The notes under the pieces: generated by a model
Told to the model about the DNA's origin: nothing
Seen by the model: the letters and a program-made list of their open reading frames with translations, nothing else
The model's database searches: none
Assembly (NCBI RefSeq): GCF_004363235.1
Contig: NZ_SNYW01000007.1
Coordinates: 62,001 to 126,000 of the forward strand
Direction: 5' to 3'
Origin: Dongia mobilis
Lineage (GTDB): Bacteria; Pseudomonadota; Alphaproteobacteria; Dongiales; Dongiaceae
DNA: 64,000 nt
Program-made: the position numbers and the translations under genes
Part shown: one piece after another, positions 24,364 to 33,159 of the stretch
Position numbering within the stretch: the first letter of the stretch is position 1
Layout of the letters: each line of letters starts with the position of its first letter

Positions 24364-26544
24364 TCAGTGACCGTCAACTGACAACCCGGGGGTGGCGTGG
24401 TCAACCGCCTGTTTTGCCGCGGCCACCACTGCTGCATCGCCGCTGCCGCCGCCGCCGGCAACCTGCACCGTCGGGAAGGCGAAGTGGATGCCGTTCTCAT
24501 TGAAGGCCTTGCGGATCATGGCCAGAGCCTTTCTGCGGATGGTGAACTGTTCGCCCGGCTTGGTCATCATCTTGACGCGAATCTGGATGGCGAAGTCGCC
24601 GAATTGCTCGACCCCCTGCATCTTCATCGGCTCGAGGATATGCGGTGCAAACTCCGGATCCGCCGCCAGTTCCTTGCCTACTTCCTTGATCAGCTTGCGG
24701 GCCTTGTCGAGATCGCTGTCATAGGTGATGCCGATGGTCAGCTTGTCGATTACCCAGTCGCGGCTCATGTTCTGCACGGCACCAAGTTCCCCGAAGGGCA
24801 CCGTGTAGAGCGGACCGCGATGATGGCGCAGCTTGACCGAACGCAGGCTGAAGGATTCCACCGTACCCTTGTAGGAGCCGCTCTGGATGTACTCGCCAAC
24901 CCGGAAGGCGTCGTCGAGCAGGTAGAACATGCCGCTGATTACGTCCTTGACCAGGGTCTGTGCGCCGAAGCCCACCGCGACACCGACAACGCCGGCGCCG
25001 GCGATCAGCGGCCCGATCTCGATGCCGAGGCTGGAGAGCACCATCAGAACGGCGATCACCAGAATGACGATGAAAAGGACGTTGCGCAGGATCGGCAACA
25101 GGGTGCGGAGGCGCGCGCGGCGACGCGAGGTCTCATCGCCCGCCTGAGCGGCCTCGTGGTTGGCGCCAGACTGCAGCTGGGAATCGATCATGGCGCGCAG
25201 GGCGTGCCAAAGGAATTCGGCTATCAGGATGATGACGATTGCGGAGAGAATGCCCCGAAGAATCCGGGTTGCGAGCGTATCCTGCATGGTCATGGCGACC
25301 AAATCGATATCCCAGGCCCGCGCCAGAAGAAGTGCCGCCGCAATGATCAGCACGGCGCGCAGGCCGCGATCCAGGCTGACTTCGGCCAGGCCGCGCATCT
25401 GGGCCGGGAGTGAGCCATCGCCCGGCCGCAAGATGTGATTGACTGAGCGCCGCACGAGCCGAATTGCCGACGGCAACGCAACGACAACCACCGCGAGGGA
25501 GAAGAGCGGCATTGCGCTGGCGACCCAGAGCAGCCAAAGCACTGCGAAATAGACCGACACCAGCGCGTTTTTCAGCCTGCGACGTTCACCGCCACGGTCG
25601 CCGTCGGCGCTGGAAGCGGGACCCGGCCGCCGCCAGACGGCCTCCAGGCCAATTGCCAGCAGGACGAGGCCCAAGGCATAGGCGATCAGCTTGCGTACCG
25701 GCGGCATGACGTCCATCGCCTGCAGCAGTGCCACGGTAACCCAGGCAATGCAGAGCCATGCCACGGCAACGCCGATCCGGCGATACCAGAACCACGCTGC
25801 CGGTGTCGGCATAGGTACCAGGCGAAAGCGTTCACCGCCCGGAGCCAGGGCGAAGCGGGCGATGGCCAGGGCCAACCGTGTCACCAGGAACGCCACGAGG
25901 TAGGCAAGCACGATTTCGCGCAGGAGGGCCGGCCAATCGAAGGCCAGAAAGGCGCCGACGCTGCCGATGGCGAAGGAGAGGACAACACCTACCGAAAACG
26001 CCAGCCGAACCCCCGCCGCCCGCAGCCGTTCGGTCGAGCTTTCGAGATCAACTCCAACAATCCAGGTCTGCGCCCCGCGCGTGGCGCGCCAATAGACGAG
26101 TTCGACCACCAGGCCAAGGCCGAGAAAGGCGAAGATCAGCGCGATTGTCTCAAGAACACCGTGATCCGCCATCTCCAGGATCAGGCGGTCGCGGAGCCGC
26201 ATCATTTCACCCGAGACGTTCGGTACGGCCGCGATGATCCCGTCGATATGCTGGCGAATTTCGCGCAGGCGCTGGTCCATAAAATGGGCAGGATTCTGCA
26301 TCATGCCGGCAGACGTCGGTGAGGCCGGCTGGACTCCAGTCTCGCCGGTCTGCTGCGCGACCCATTCACGCACGGCGGGATCATCCATGAGGCGCAGCAA
26401 TTCCTGCACCTTTTCCGGCATTGCCTCCTGGGCAATGGATGGCGTGGCAAGGACCAGGAACAGGATGCCGAAACCGGCAATCAATTGCCTGCGGCAACGG
26501 GCAAGCCCGCGCAAGGTGCGCAAATTAAAGACCCCGATTTTCAT
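24364..26544 (-). CDS. MscS-family mechanosensitive channel with periplasmic N-terminus
   Basis: The 726-residue protein is a large member of the MscS family, a tension-gated channel releasing solutes on osmotic downshock. A signal peptide (about 1-39, ending PSIAQEA) and a periplasmic helical segment come first, then about ten membrane helices. The MscS core is near residues 500-700, with the pore-helix type sequence GAGVVGVAVGFGAQTLVKDV and the beta domain VGEYIQSGSYKGTVESFSLR. Such large members resemble YbiO/MscM of E. coli. The C-terminus is Gly/Ala-rich. It converges with bphP across 62 bases in which I see no clear terminator. Confidence 0.87.
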   Translation of the reverse strand: MKIGVFNLRTLRGLARCRRQLIAGFGILFLVLATPSIAQEAMPEKVQELLRLMDDPAVREWVAQQTGETGVQPASPTSAGMMQNPAHFMDQRLREIRQHIDGIIAAVPNVSGEMMRLRDRLILEMADHGVLETIALIFAFLGLGLVVELVYWRATRGAQTWIVGVDLESSTERLRAAGVRLAFSVGVVLSFAIGSVGAFLAFDWPALLREIVLAYLVAFLVTRLALAIARFALAPGGERFRLVPMPTPAAWFWYRRIGVAVAWLCIAWVTVALLQAMDVMPPVRKLIAYALGLVLLAIGLEAVWRRPGPASSADGDRGGERRRLKNALVSVYFAVLWLLWVASAMPLFSLAVVVVALPSAIRLVRRSVNHILRPGDGSLPAQMRGLAEVSLDRGLRAVLIIAAALLLARAWDIDLVAMTMQDTLATRILRGILSAIVIILIAEFLWHALRAMIDSQLQSGANHEAAQAGDETSRRRARLRTLLPILRNVLFIVILVIAVLMVLSSLGIEIGPLIAGAGVVGVAVGFGAQTLVKDVISGMFYLLDDAFRVGEYIQSGSYKGTVESFSLRSVKLRHHRGPLYTVPFGELGAVQNMSRDWVIDKLTIGITYDSDLDKARKLIKEVGKELAADPEFAPHILEPMKMQGVEQFGDFAIQIRVKMMTKPGEQFTIRRKALAMIRKAFNENGIHFAFPTVQVAGGGGSGDAAVVAAAKQAVDHATPGLSVDGH

Positions 26545-26707
26545 CGCCGATCACCCCATCCCACTGCAGGCTTCGGTGGCAGCCGCCAGTTGCAGCACGA
26601 GGGCAACTCTAGGGCGACTTTTTCCATCTGTCTCTTACTACCCGCGCCGATCCCATGTATTCTACAGTAACTTGCGCCCGGCTGCTGTCGGGATTGCGCA
26701 GCGCATT

Positions 26708-26730
26708 CTAGATTGATCGCCCTAGATTGA
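26708..26730. repeat. Direct repeat CTAGATTGA x2 before the AI-2E-family gene
   Basis: Two exact copies of CTAGATTGA start 14 bases apart (26708-26716 and 26722-26730), 29 bases before the TTG start at 26759, in the 214-base gap between the divergent mscS-like and AI-2E-like genes. The spacing is close to one and a half helical turns. It could be an operator, but no factor is suggested. The rest of the gap shows nothing I recognise. Confidence 0.35.
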
Positions 26731-26758
26731 GCGCCTGCCGCCTTGGAGGTCAGCCAGC

Positions 26759-27823
26759 TTGCGTAACGACCTTACCCGCCTCATCCTGTCAGTCCTTTTC
26801 ATCGGCGCATTGATTGGTGTGTCGGTCTGGATCCTGAGGCCTTTTTTGCCCGCCATCGTCTGGGCGACGACCCTGGTGATTGCCACCTGGCCAATTCTGC
26901 GGCGTACTGAGGACCGGTTGTGGGGAAGCCGTGCCCTTGCCACTCTGGCCATGACGCTCGCCCTGCTGCTGGTCTTTGTCCTGCCCTTTTCCCTCGCCAT
27001 AGGAACAATTGCTGCCAATGCGGGGCAGGTGCTGGACTGGGCGGAATCCGCTTCTTCGGCCACGCTGCCGGCCCCGCCGGATTGGCTCTCCGGCATTCCG
27101 TTGGTGGGCGATTCCCTGTCCCGGGCCTGGGACAGCGTCACTCAGGCGGGGAGCCGCGAATTGCTGCAGAAGCTGCGGCCCTATGCCGGCATGTTGACGG
27201 AATGGTTCATCGGTGCCGTGGGCGGCTTTGGCGCGGTCGTTCTGCAATTCCTGCTGACCATCGCCATTTCGGCGATCTTCTACCTCAACGGCGAAAAAGC
27301 TGCAGCTGCCGTGATCGCCTTCGCCGTGCGGCTGGCCGACGAGCGTGGCCGCCAATCCGCGATCCTGGCGGCGCAGGCCATTCGCGGCGTGGCGCTGGGC
27401 GTCGTGGTGACCGCGTTCATCCAGTCTGCCATCGGCGCATTGGCATTGCTGCTGGCTTCCGTTCCCTATGCCGCCATCCTCATTGCCATCATGTTCATGC
27501 TGTGTATCGCACAGCTGGGCCCGGGGCTGGTGCTGGTTCCGGTCGTCATCTGGTTGTTCAGCCAGGGCGAGGCCGCCATGGGTACCGTTGCCCTGGTTAT
27601 CAGCCTGGCGGCGATCGGCTCGGACAATATCCTGCGCCCGGTCCTTATTCGCCGCGGTGTCGATTTGCCGATTCTGCTGATTCTGGTGGGTGTGGTTGGC
27701 GGCTTGGTGGCATTCGGCCTTATCGGCATCTTTCTCGGACCGACCGTGCTGGCGGTCGCCTATACACTGCTCGGCGCCTGGGTCGCCGAGGGCCGAACCT
27801 CGGCCGGCAGACGCCTCGACTAA
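26759..27823 (+). CDS. AI-2E-family membrane protein (YdiK-like permease)
   Basis: The 354-residue protein belongs to the AI-2E/PerM transporter family, which includes E. coli TqsA and YdiK and also Na+/H+ antiporters. About eight hydrophobic segments are present, with a hydrophilic loop at about 90-145 and the conserved late segment DNILRPVLIRRGVDLPILLI. Substrate cannot be inferred; the family name does not prove autoinducer transport. The start is TTG, with TTGGAGGT eight bases before it. Its TAA overlaps the stop of the convergent ackA (27820-27823). Confidence 0.85.
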   Translation: MRNDLTRLILSVLFIGALIGVSVWILRPFLPAIVWATTLVIATWPILRRTEDRLWGSRALATLAMTLALLLVFVLPFSLAIGTIAANAGQVLDWAESASSATLPAPPDWLSGIPLVGDSLSRAWDSVTQAGSRELLQKLRPYAGMLTEWFIGAVGGFGAVVLQFLLTIAISAIFYLNGEKAAAAVIAFAVRLADERGRQSAILAAQAIRGVALGVVVTAFIQSAIGALALLLASVPYAAILIAIMFMLCIAQLGPGLVLVPVVIWLFSQGEAAMGTVALVISLAAIGSDNILRPVLIRRGVDLPILLILVGVVGGLVAFGLIGIFLGPTVLAVAYTLLGAWVAEGRTSAGRRLD

Positions 27824-29037
27824 GCCTTGGCAGCGGTGCCGAGCACGTCCGCCGTGTGGCGGGCGATCATGCCTTCCTCGTCAGTCGGGATCACGAGGCC
27901 AGCGACCGCCGAGCCGTCGGCTGTAATGCGACCGCCGGTTTCCTTGCCGGCGTTCGAGTTGCGCCCGGCGTCGGCGACAACCCCAAGCCATGCGCAACCC
28001 GCCATGACGGCGGCTCGGGTCGCCGAATCGTTTTCGCCGATGCCGGCAGTGAAAACGATCGCGTCGACGCCGCCCAGGGTTGCGGCCAAAGAACCGATTT
28101 CTCGGACGACCCGGTATTCGAACAGCGCGACTGCCTCGGCCGCCTCCGGCGCGGATGATGCGCGCAGCGTACGCATGTCCGATGATATGCCGGAAATGCC
28201 AAGCAGGCCCGACCGACGATAGAGGAGGTCGGCGACAGTGCGGCTGTCGAGGCCCTCCTCATCCATCAGGTACAGGATGACACCGGGGTCAATGGCGCCG
28301 CAGCGTGTTCCCATCATCAGGCCGTCGACCGCGGTGAAGCCCATGGTGCTGGCAACCGAGTGACCATCCCGCATGGCGCAGAGGCTGGCGCCGTTGCCGA
28401 GGTGGGCGACGATCACCCGGCCACGTGCCAGACCGGGCGCAACCTGATGCAGGCGCTGGGCAATGTAGGCATAGGAATGCCCATGGAAGCCATAGCGCCG
28501 GATACCCTTGGCGAAATATGCCCGCGGCAGCGCGAAGGTTTGCGCGATTGCCGGCTGGGTCTGATGAAAGGCGGTATCGAAGCAGGCGACCTGCGGCAGG
28601 TCTGGATAGCGTGCGGCGATGGCCTTGATCGGGGCAAGGTTGTGCGGCTGATGCAGCGGCGCCAGCGGTATCAGGCCGGCAAGGTCGGCCAGGACGCGAT
28701 CATCGACCCGCACCGGTCCGCAATGGAAGATGCCGCCATGGACCACGCGATGGCCGACCGCGGAGAGGCGGACGCCGGGCATCGTGGCGGCGGCGGCGAA
28801 GACCTCGCGCGTCGCACTGTCATGGTCGAGTTCATCGGCGGCCCAGCGCCGCTCGAACCGCTCACCGCTGTCACCCATGACCCAGGCGAGATGCGGGTTG
28901 GTGCCGATGCCTTCCACCTGGCCGTGCAACCGACGGTCCCTGCCGGCTGCATCGTAGAGCGCGAACTTGATGCTGGACGACCCGGCGTTGATGACGGCAA
29001 GGCAATCCGGCCCGCTTTGCTGCATGCCGGCGCTCAC
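27820..29037 (-). CDS. ackA: Acetate/propionate kinase
   Basis: AckA interconverts acetyl phosphate plus ADP with acetate plus ATP. The 405-residue protein has the acetokinase signatures VINAGSSSIKFALYD (residues 15-29), RYGFHGHSY and HLGNGASLCA, and the late VFTAGIGEND. It starts at a GTG that overlaps the fabI stop (GTGA); an ATG four codons later (29025) is an alternative. It is the last gene of the unit DUF3141, phosphate acyltransferase, fabI, ackA, and with the acyltransferase would form a substrate-level phosphorylation route. Confidence 0.94.
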   Translation of the reverse strand: MSAGMQQSGPDCLAVINAGSSSIKFALYDAAGRDRRLHGQVEGIGTNPHLAWVMGDSGERFERRWAADELDHDSATREVFAAAATMPGVRLSAVGHRVVHGGIFHCGPVRVDDRVLADLAGLIPLAPLHQPHNLAPIKAIAARYPDLPQVACFDTAFHQTQPAIAQTFALPRAYFAKGIRRYGFHGHSYAYIAQRLHQVAPGLARGRVIVAHLGNGASLCAMRDGHSVASTMGFTAVDGLMMGTRCGAIDPGVILYLMDEEGLDSRTVADLLYRRSGLLGISGISSDMRTLRASSAPEAAEAVALFEYRVVREIGSLAATLGGVDAIVFTAGIGENDSATRAAVMAGCAWLGVVADAGRNSNAGKETGGRITADGSAVAGLVIPTDEEGMIARHTADVLGTAAKA

Positions 29038-29813
29038 GCCACGATGTTGGCGCCACCGTCGACATAGACGGTGCTGCCGGTCACGCGTTTCGCGAAAGGC
29101 GTTGCCAGATAGGCACAGGTATAGCCGACATCCATGATGTCGACGAGTTCACCGAGTGGCGCGGACTCGGCGGCTTTGCTGAGCAGCAGATCGAAGTCCT
29201 TGAGGCCAGATGCGGCGCGCGTCTTGAGCGGCCCAGGCGAAATCGCGTGCACGCGAATTCCCTGCGGCCCCAGCTCATAGGCTAGGTACCGGCAGGCGGC
29301 TTCGAGCGCGGCCTTCACCGGACCCATGACGTTGTAGTTTGACACCACCCGGTTGGCGCCGTAATAGCTCATCGCGAACATCGACCCGCCCTCCTTCATC
29401 AGGGGTGCCGCCAGCCGCGCCATGCGCACGAAGGAGTGACAGGAGATATCCATCGCCTTGGCAAACCCTTCGGCCGAGCAGTTGAGGAGACCGCCGGCAA
29501 GATCCACTTTCGGAGCGAAGGCGATCGAATGGACCAGGATATCCAGCCGTCCCCAGGATTCGCCAATGCGATCGAAAACGGCCTCAAGCTGGCCGTGTAC
29601 CGAGACATCGAGCGGTGCCGTGAGCTCGGCGCCCAGTTCCGTTGTCAGGGGTTCGACATGCGGGCGCGCCTTGTCGTTGAGCCAGGTGATCGCGAGGTCG
29701 GCACCGGCGCGGCGAAAGGCGCTGGCGCAGCCATAGGCGATCGAATGCTCGTTGGCGATGCCGACCACAAGGGCCTTCATGCCGGAAAGAACGGGACGAA
29801 TCTGATCAGTCAT
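29034..29813 (-). CDS. fabI: Enoyl-[acyl-carrier-protein] reductase (FabI type)
   Basis: FabI reduces trans-2-enoyl-ACP with NAD(P)H in fatty-acid elongation. The ATG at 29813 is chosen for the GAGGAG upstream, giving 259 residues. It has the divergent short-chain dehydrogenase features of FabI: the N-terminal GIANEHSIAYGCA, the SIAFAPK segment, and the active-site Tyr/Lys in SYYGANRVVSNYNVMGPVK. It lies between two acyl-phosphate enzymes rather than with other fatty-acid genes, so it may be a second FabI working with this metabolic unit. The gap to the acyltransferase is 34 bases, and its end overlaps ackA. Confidence 0.92.
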   Translation of the reverse strand: MTDQIRPVLSGMKALVVGIANEHSIAYGCASAFRRAGADLAITWLNDKARPHVEPLTTELGAELTAPLDVSVHGQLEAVFDRIGESWGRLDILVHSIAFAPKVDLAGGLLNCSAEGFAKAMDISCHSFVRMARLAAPLMKEGGSMFAMSYYGANRVVSNYNVMGPVKAALEAACRYLAYELGPQGIRVHAISPGPLKTRAASGLKDFDLLLSKAAESAPLGELVDIMDVGYTCAYLATPFAKRVTGSTVYVDGGANIVA

Positions 29814-29847
29814 GCAAACTCCTCGACGACGGACAAAGCCGGCATGG

Positions 29848-30804
29848 TCAGATAATGGCCTTTGCCGCATCCTTGCGCCGGGCTTCTGCCAGCAGGACGG
29901 CAACGGCGCAGGAGGCAAGCCGGGTCAGCAGCGAATCGGCGCGGCTGGTCAGGATGATCGGGACCCTGGCGCCCAGCACGATGCCGGCGGCATCGGCGCC
30001 CGCCAGGAAGGATAGGCTCTTGGCCAGCATATTGCCGGCCTCGAGATCGGGCACGACCAGGACATTGGCGCGACCGGCGACCGGCGAATGGATTCCCTTG
30101 ATCCGCGCCGCTTCCTCGTTGATTGCGTTGTCGAGGGCGAGTGGTCCATCCAGAACCGCTCCGGTGATCTGGCCGCGATCTGCCATCTTGCAAAGCGCAG
30201 CAGCTTCGATGGTGGAGCCGACCTTGGGGTTTACCGTCTCCATGGCGCTCAGGATGGCAACCCGCACTTCATCGAATTGCAGGGCACGGGCGAGATCGAT
30301 CGCATTCTGGACAATGTCGACCTTCTCCTCGAGGCTGGGCGCGATGTTCACTGCCGCATCGGTGATGATCAACGCCTGGTCGTAACCCGGGATATCCATG
30401 ACGAAGCAATGGCTGATGCGCCTCGCCGTGCGGATACCGGTGTCGCGCGCGACCACCGCGCCCATCAGTTCGTCGGTGTGCAGGCTGCCCTTCATCAGGG
30501 CCTGCACGCTGCCCTCGCGTACCAATGCCACGGCCCTTGCAGCCGCGTCATGGCTGTGCGCCGCATCGACCAGCGGCAATCCGGCGATATCGCAACCGGC
30601 CTTGTCGGCAGTGGCACGGATTTTCGCCTCGGGTCCGACCAGAACCGGCGCGATCAGGTTGCTTTCAGCCGCTGCCAAAGCCGATTCCAATGATACCGGG
30701 TCGCAGGGGTGGACCACAGCCGTCGGCATGACGCCCATCCCGCGCGCGGCGGCAAGAAGCTTTTCGTATTTGTCGTGCGGTCGTTCGATGCGCTGGGGAA
30801 TCAT
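29848..30804 (-). CDS. Phosphate acetyl/butyryltransferase
   Basis: The 318-residue protein belongs to the phosphate acetyl/butyryltransferase family, which moves acyl groups between CoA and phosphate. Conserved stretches include ALMKGSLHTDELMGAVV, DIPGYDQALIITDAAVN and the late VVPDLEAGNMLAKSLSFLAG. It is of the short type without the DRTGG regulatory domain of long Pta, and similar to the acyltransferase half of MaoC-Pta fusions. Together with ackA it would make ATP from acyl-CoA. Substrate (acetyl versus propionyl or butyryl) cannot be told from sequence. Confidence 0.9.
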   Translation of the reverse strand: MIPQRIERPHDKYEKLLAAARGMGVMPTAVVHPCDPVSLESALAAAESNLIAPVLVGPEAKIRATADKAGCDIAGLPLVDAAHSHDAAARAVALVREGSVQALMKGSLHTDELMGAVVARDTGIRTARRISHCFVMDIPGYDQALIITDAAVNIAPSLEEKVDIVQNAIDLARALQFDEVRVAILSAMETVNPKVGSTIEAAALCKMADRGQITGAVLDGPLALDNAINEEAARIKGIHSPVAGRANVLVVPDLEAGNMLAKSLSFLAGADAAGIVLGARVPIILTSRADSLLTRLASCAVAVLLAEARRKDAAKAII

Positions 30805-30844
30805 GCCTCAAATCCGGTTATTTCAGGTCTATCGGTCAGGCGCG

Positions 30845-33034
30845 TCAGGCGGCGTCACGCTTTTTCGGCGGAAAACCGAAAATCTGCTCGATTTCCGCCA
30901 GCCGCCGGCTGCTCTCATCCGGCAGCGCACCGCGCGCCGTTACCACCCGGCGCACCAGATCCAGCAGCGCCGCCCGTTGGCCGCTTTCCGCCGGCAGCAA
31001 CTGCGGCATGGCGGCAATTGCCTCGCGTTCGTGATAGAGCAGGATCAGGTACTGCTCGCGCAGCACATCCTTGAAGCGGGAGAGCGACATCACCGGCCCG
31101 CCGCGCTCGGCCGCAATCTTCTTGAGGGCGGCAAAGGCCCGTTCGTCGATGCAGCCTTCCGCCATGCGGACATAGATCATGGCGCGCAGCCCGGCTTCGA
31201 TCAGTCCGCCAGTTCCGATCCGCGTGGCGAGGTCCCGGGCCATGTGCTGTTGGCGCAGCTCGCTGGCGAGATCGCGGTTGTAGCGTCGGCGACCGGCACC
31301 GTCCGAAGCGGCATCGACGCCGGCGAGGGCCTGCACCACCGGCGACCCATAGATGGCAAAGAAGCCGGCTTCCTGTGCGGCGTCGCGCCAAATCGTCCAG
31401 GCCTCCATGCCCTGCACGATCGAGGCGGAGACATGCCTTTCCAATGCGCTGAATGGATTGTCGACCGTCGCCTGGTGACGGTCCCGACGCACTGCTTCCG
31501 CCATGGCGGCGACCGGCGCCATCAGCGGATTGCGGTCGGAGAAGGCGCTGAAGCGCTGCCTGTTGGGATGCAGCTCGCGCGCCACTCTGGCGACATGCTC
31601 GTTGGCGAACGGACGGACGACGGGCGCCATCATGGTCCTGTAGAGAGCCAAATTGGCGCGCGAGACATGGGCCGCTGCCTCAAAGCAGCGCTCGTCCACC
31701 GGGTTCGGCTGGCAGATCTGCCGCAGGTCGTCGAAGCTGCGGCGCTCCAGTTGGAACAGATAGTCCCCGGCGATGAGGTCCGGATTAGCCGCGTTCTCGT
31801 CGATGCCGGAGATCACCGCCTCGTAGAGGCCCGGCGGTGTCACGTCGATCAGATCCATTGATTGGGCGAACTCGCCATGCTCGCGGGTGGCGACCTTGCC
31901 GGAAACAAAGATGCCGAGATGTCCGATGCTCTGATGCAGGCAATAGATGATGGTCTGACCGCCGGCGACAATCTCCTGCTCGCTGCCATAGAGGTCCAGA
32001 ACCCACTGCAGGGCCTGCGGCGGCGGCGTGATGTCGTCCCCCCAGGAACAGAACACGACGATGGGCGACTGGATTTGGCGCAGGTCGACGCGCACCCCAT
32101 CGGGCGTCTCGATCTCCCCAGCCGTCAGCCTGTTGCCGACGAAAAGCTCATCGGCGATCGACTGCATCTCGCCGGCATTGAGAAGAACCGGGCTGCCCCA
32201 CCACTTCTCGAACTCCAGGAAGCGTTCGGCCTCGGTATCGACCTTGGAATAGAGATCGTAGGGCTTTTTCCACAGGGTATTGGCCGGATGCAGCGATTCG
32301 AAATTGGCGACCAGATTGGCGCCATCGAAAATGCCGTTGCCGAGATCGCCGGTCAGGGCGGTCAGCCAGGTCCCGCCGAGCAGCCCGCCGAGATAGCGCA
32401 TGGGCGCCTTGCCGCGATGCCCCGCCCAATAGGATAGCGGCGAGCCGGCGAGGAGGATAGGGCCGGGCAGGTCCGGTCTTATCGCCGCCGTCATCATGAT
32501 CTGCCAGCCGGCCTGGCAATTGCCGATCAGGGCCGGCTTGCCGTCCGCCTCCGGGTGGCGCGCGATCACCTGTTCCAGGAAATGTGCCTCGGCGGCGCAG
32601 ACATCGGCGATGGTTTGACCGGGTACCGGTTCTGGCAGGAACCCCACGAAATAGCAGGGATGTCTCGCCTTGAGCGCGACGCCGATCTCGCTGTCGTGCT
32701 TCATGCCCCCGATGCCGGGACCATGCCCGGCGCGCGGGTCGAACACGACGAAGGGCCGCTTGCGGGGTTCGATTTCGGTGCCGGGCGGCGGCACGATGCG
32801 CATCAGTGCGTAGTTGACGGGACGCGCCAGATTGCGCCCATCCACGACCGTCTCGGCGGCAAAGGTCAGAACGGATGGCGCTTCCTCGCGGCGGCGCGCT
32901 TCGAAATTGATACCGCGCTCATGCAGCACGTCGAGGGTGAGGATCGAGCGTTCCCAAGCATCCAGACAGTAATCATTGAAGGCCTGGATCGTGTTGAGCG
33001 GAAAGAACGAGCCGCCTGATTCCGGTGCAGACAT
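30845..33034 (-). CDS. DUF3141 protein, PHA-synthase-like alpha/beta hydrolase
   Basis: This 729-residue protein matches the DUF3141 family, whose N-terminal half resembles poly-3-hydroxyalkanoate synthase. A lipase-like box with cysteine, GNCQAGW, places the putative nucleophile at Cys173, as in PhaC (GxCxG). A probable acid and histidine are in FCSWGDDITPP and IGHLGIF. The C-terminal half (about 450-729) is mainly helical and of unknown role. The ATG is backed by GGAGGT. As first gene of the unit with phosphate acyltransferase, fabI and ackA, it suggests acyl-CoA or polyester turnover coupled to acyl-phosphate chemistry. Actual polymerase activity is unproven. Confidence 0.88.
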   Translation of the reverse strand: MSAPESGGSFFPLNTIQAFNDYCLDAWERSILTLDVLHERGINFEARRREEAPSVLTFAAETVVDGRNLARPVNYALMRIVPPPGTEIEPRKRPFVVFDPRAGHGPGIGGMKHDSEIGVALKARHPCYFVGFLPEPVPGQTIADVCAAEAHFLEQVIARHPEADGKPALIGNCQAGWQIMMTAAIRPDLPGPILLAGSPLSYWAGHRGKAPMRYLGGLLGGTWLTALTGDLGNGIFDGANLVANFESLHPANTLWKKPYDLYSKVDTEAERFLEFEKWWGSPVLLNAGEMQSIADELFVGNRLTAGEIETPDGVRVDLRQIQSPIVVFCSWGDDITPPPQALQWVLDLYGSEQEIVAGGQTIIYCLHQSIGHLGIFVSGKVATREHGEFAQSMDLIDVTPPGLYEAVISGIDENAANPDLIAGDYLFQLERRSFDDLRQICQPNPVDERCFEAAAHVSRANLALYRTMMAPVVRPFANEHVARVARELHPNRQRFSAFSDRNPLMAPVAAMAEAVRRDRHQATVDNPFSALERHVSASIVQGMEAWTIWRDAAQEAGFFAIYGSPVVQALAGVDAASDGAGRRRYNRDLASELRQQHMARDLATRIGTGGLIEAGLRAMIYVRMAEGCIDERAFAALKKIAAERGGPVMSLSRFKDVLREQYLILLYHEREAIAAMPQLLPAESGQRAALLDLVRRVVTARGALPDESSRRLAEIEQIFGFPPKKRDAA

Positions 33035-33092
33035 TGGCCACCTCCGGGTTTCGAGAATTGCTTATCCTAAGTCACTTTTGTGCAGTGCGATA

Positions 33093-33106
33093 TTGATCTG
33101 GATCAG
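33093..33106. promoter_or_regulatory. FNR/FixK-type box before the DUF3141-pta-fabI-ackA unit
   Basis: TTGAT-CTGG-ATCAG matches the FNR/Anr/FixK consensus TTGAT-N4-ATCAA at nine of ten positions. It lies 59 bases before the start of the minus-strand DUF3141 gene, a normal promoter distance. The 125-base gap holds no other strong signal. Regulation by an oxygen-sensing Crp/FNR protein is inferred and fits the fermentative enzymes downstream. Confidence 0.55.
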
Positions 33107-33159
33107 TCGCCGGAGATTTCACGCAAGCTTCACGGAATGTCAGGCTTCATTTCCCAATT

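Noticed and set aside
26759-27823. Autoinducer-2 exporter (quorum sensing)
   Set aside because: The family name does not define substrate and no lux or lsr genes are nearby.
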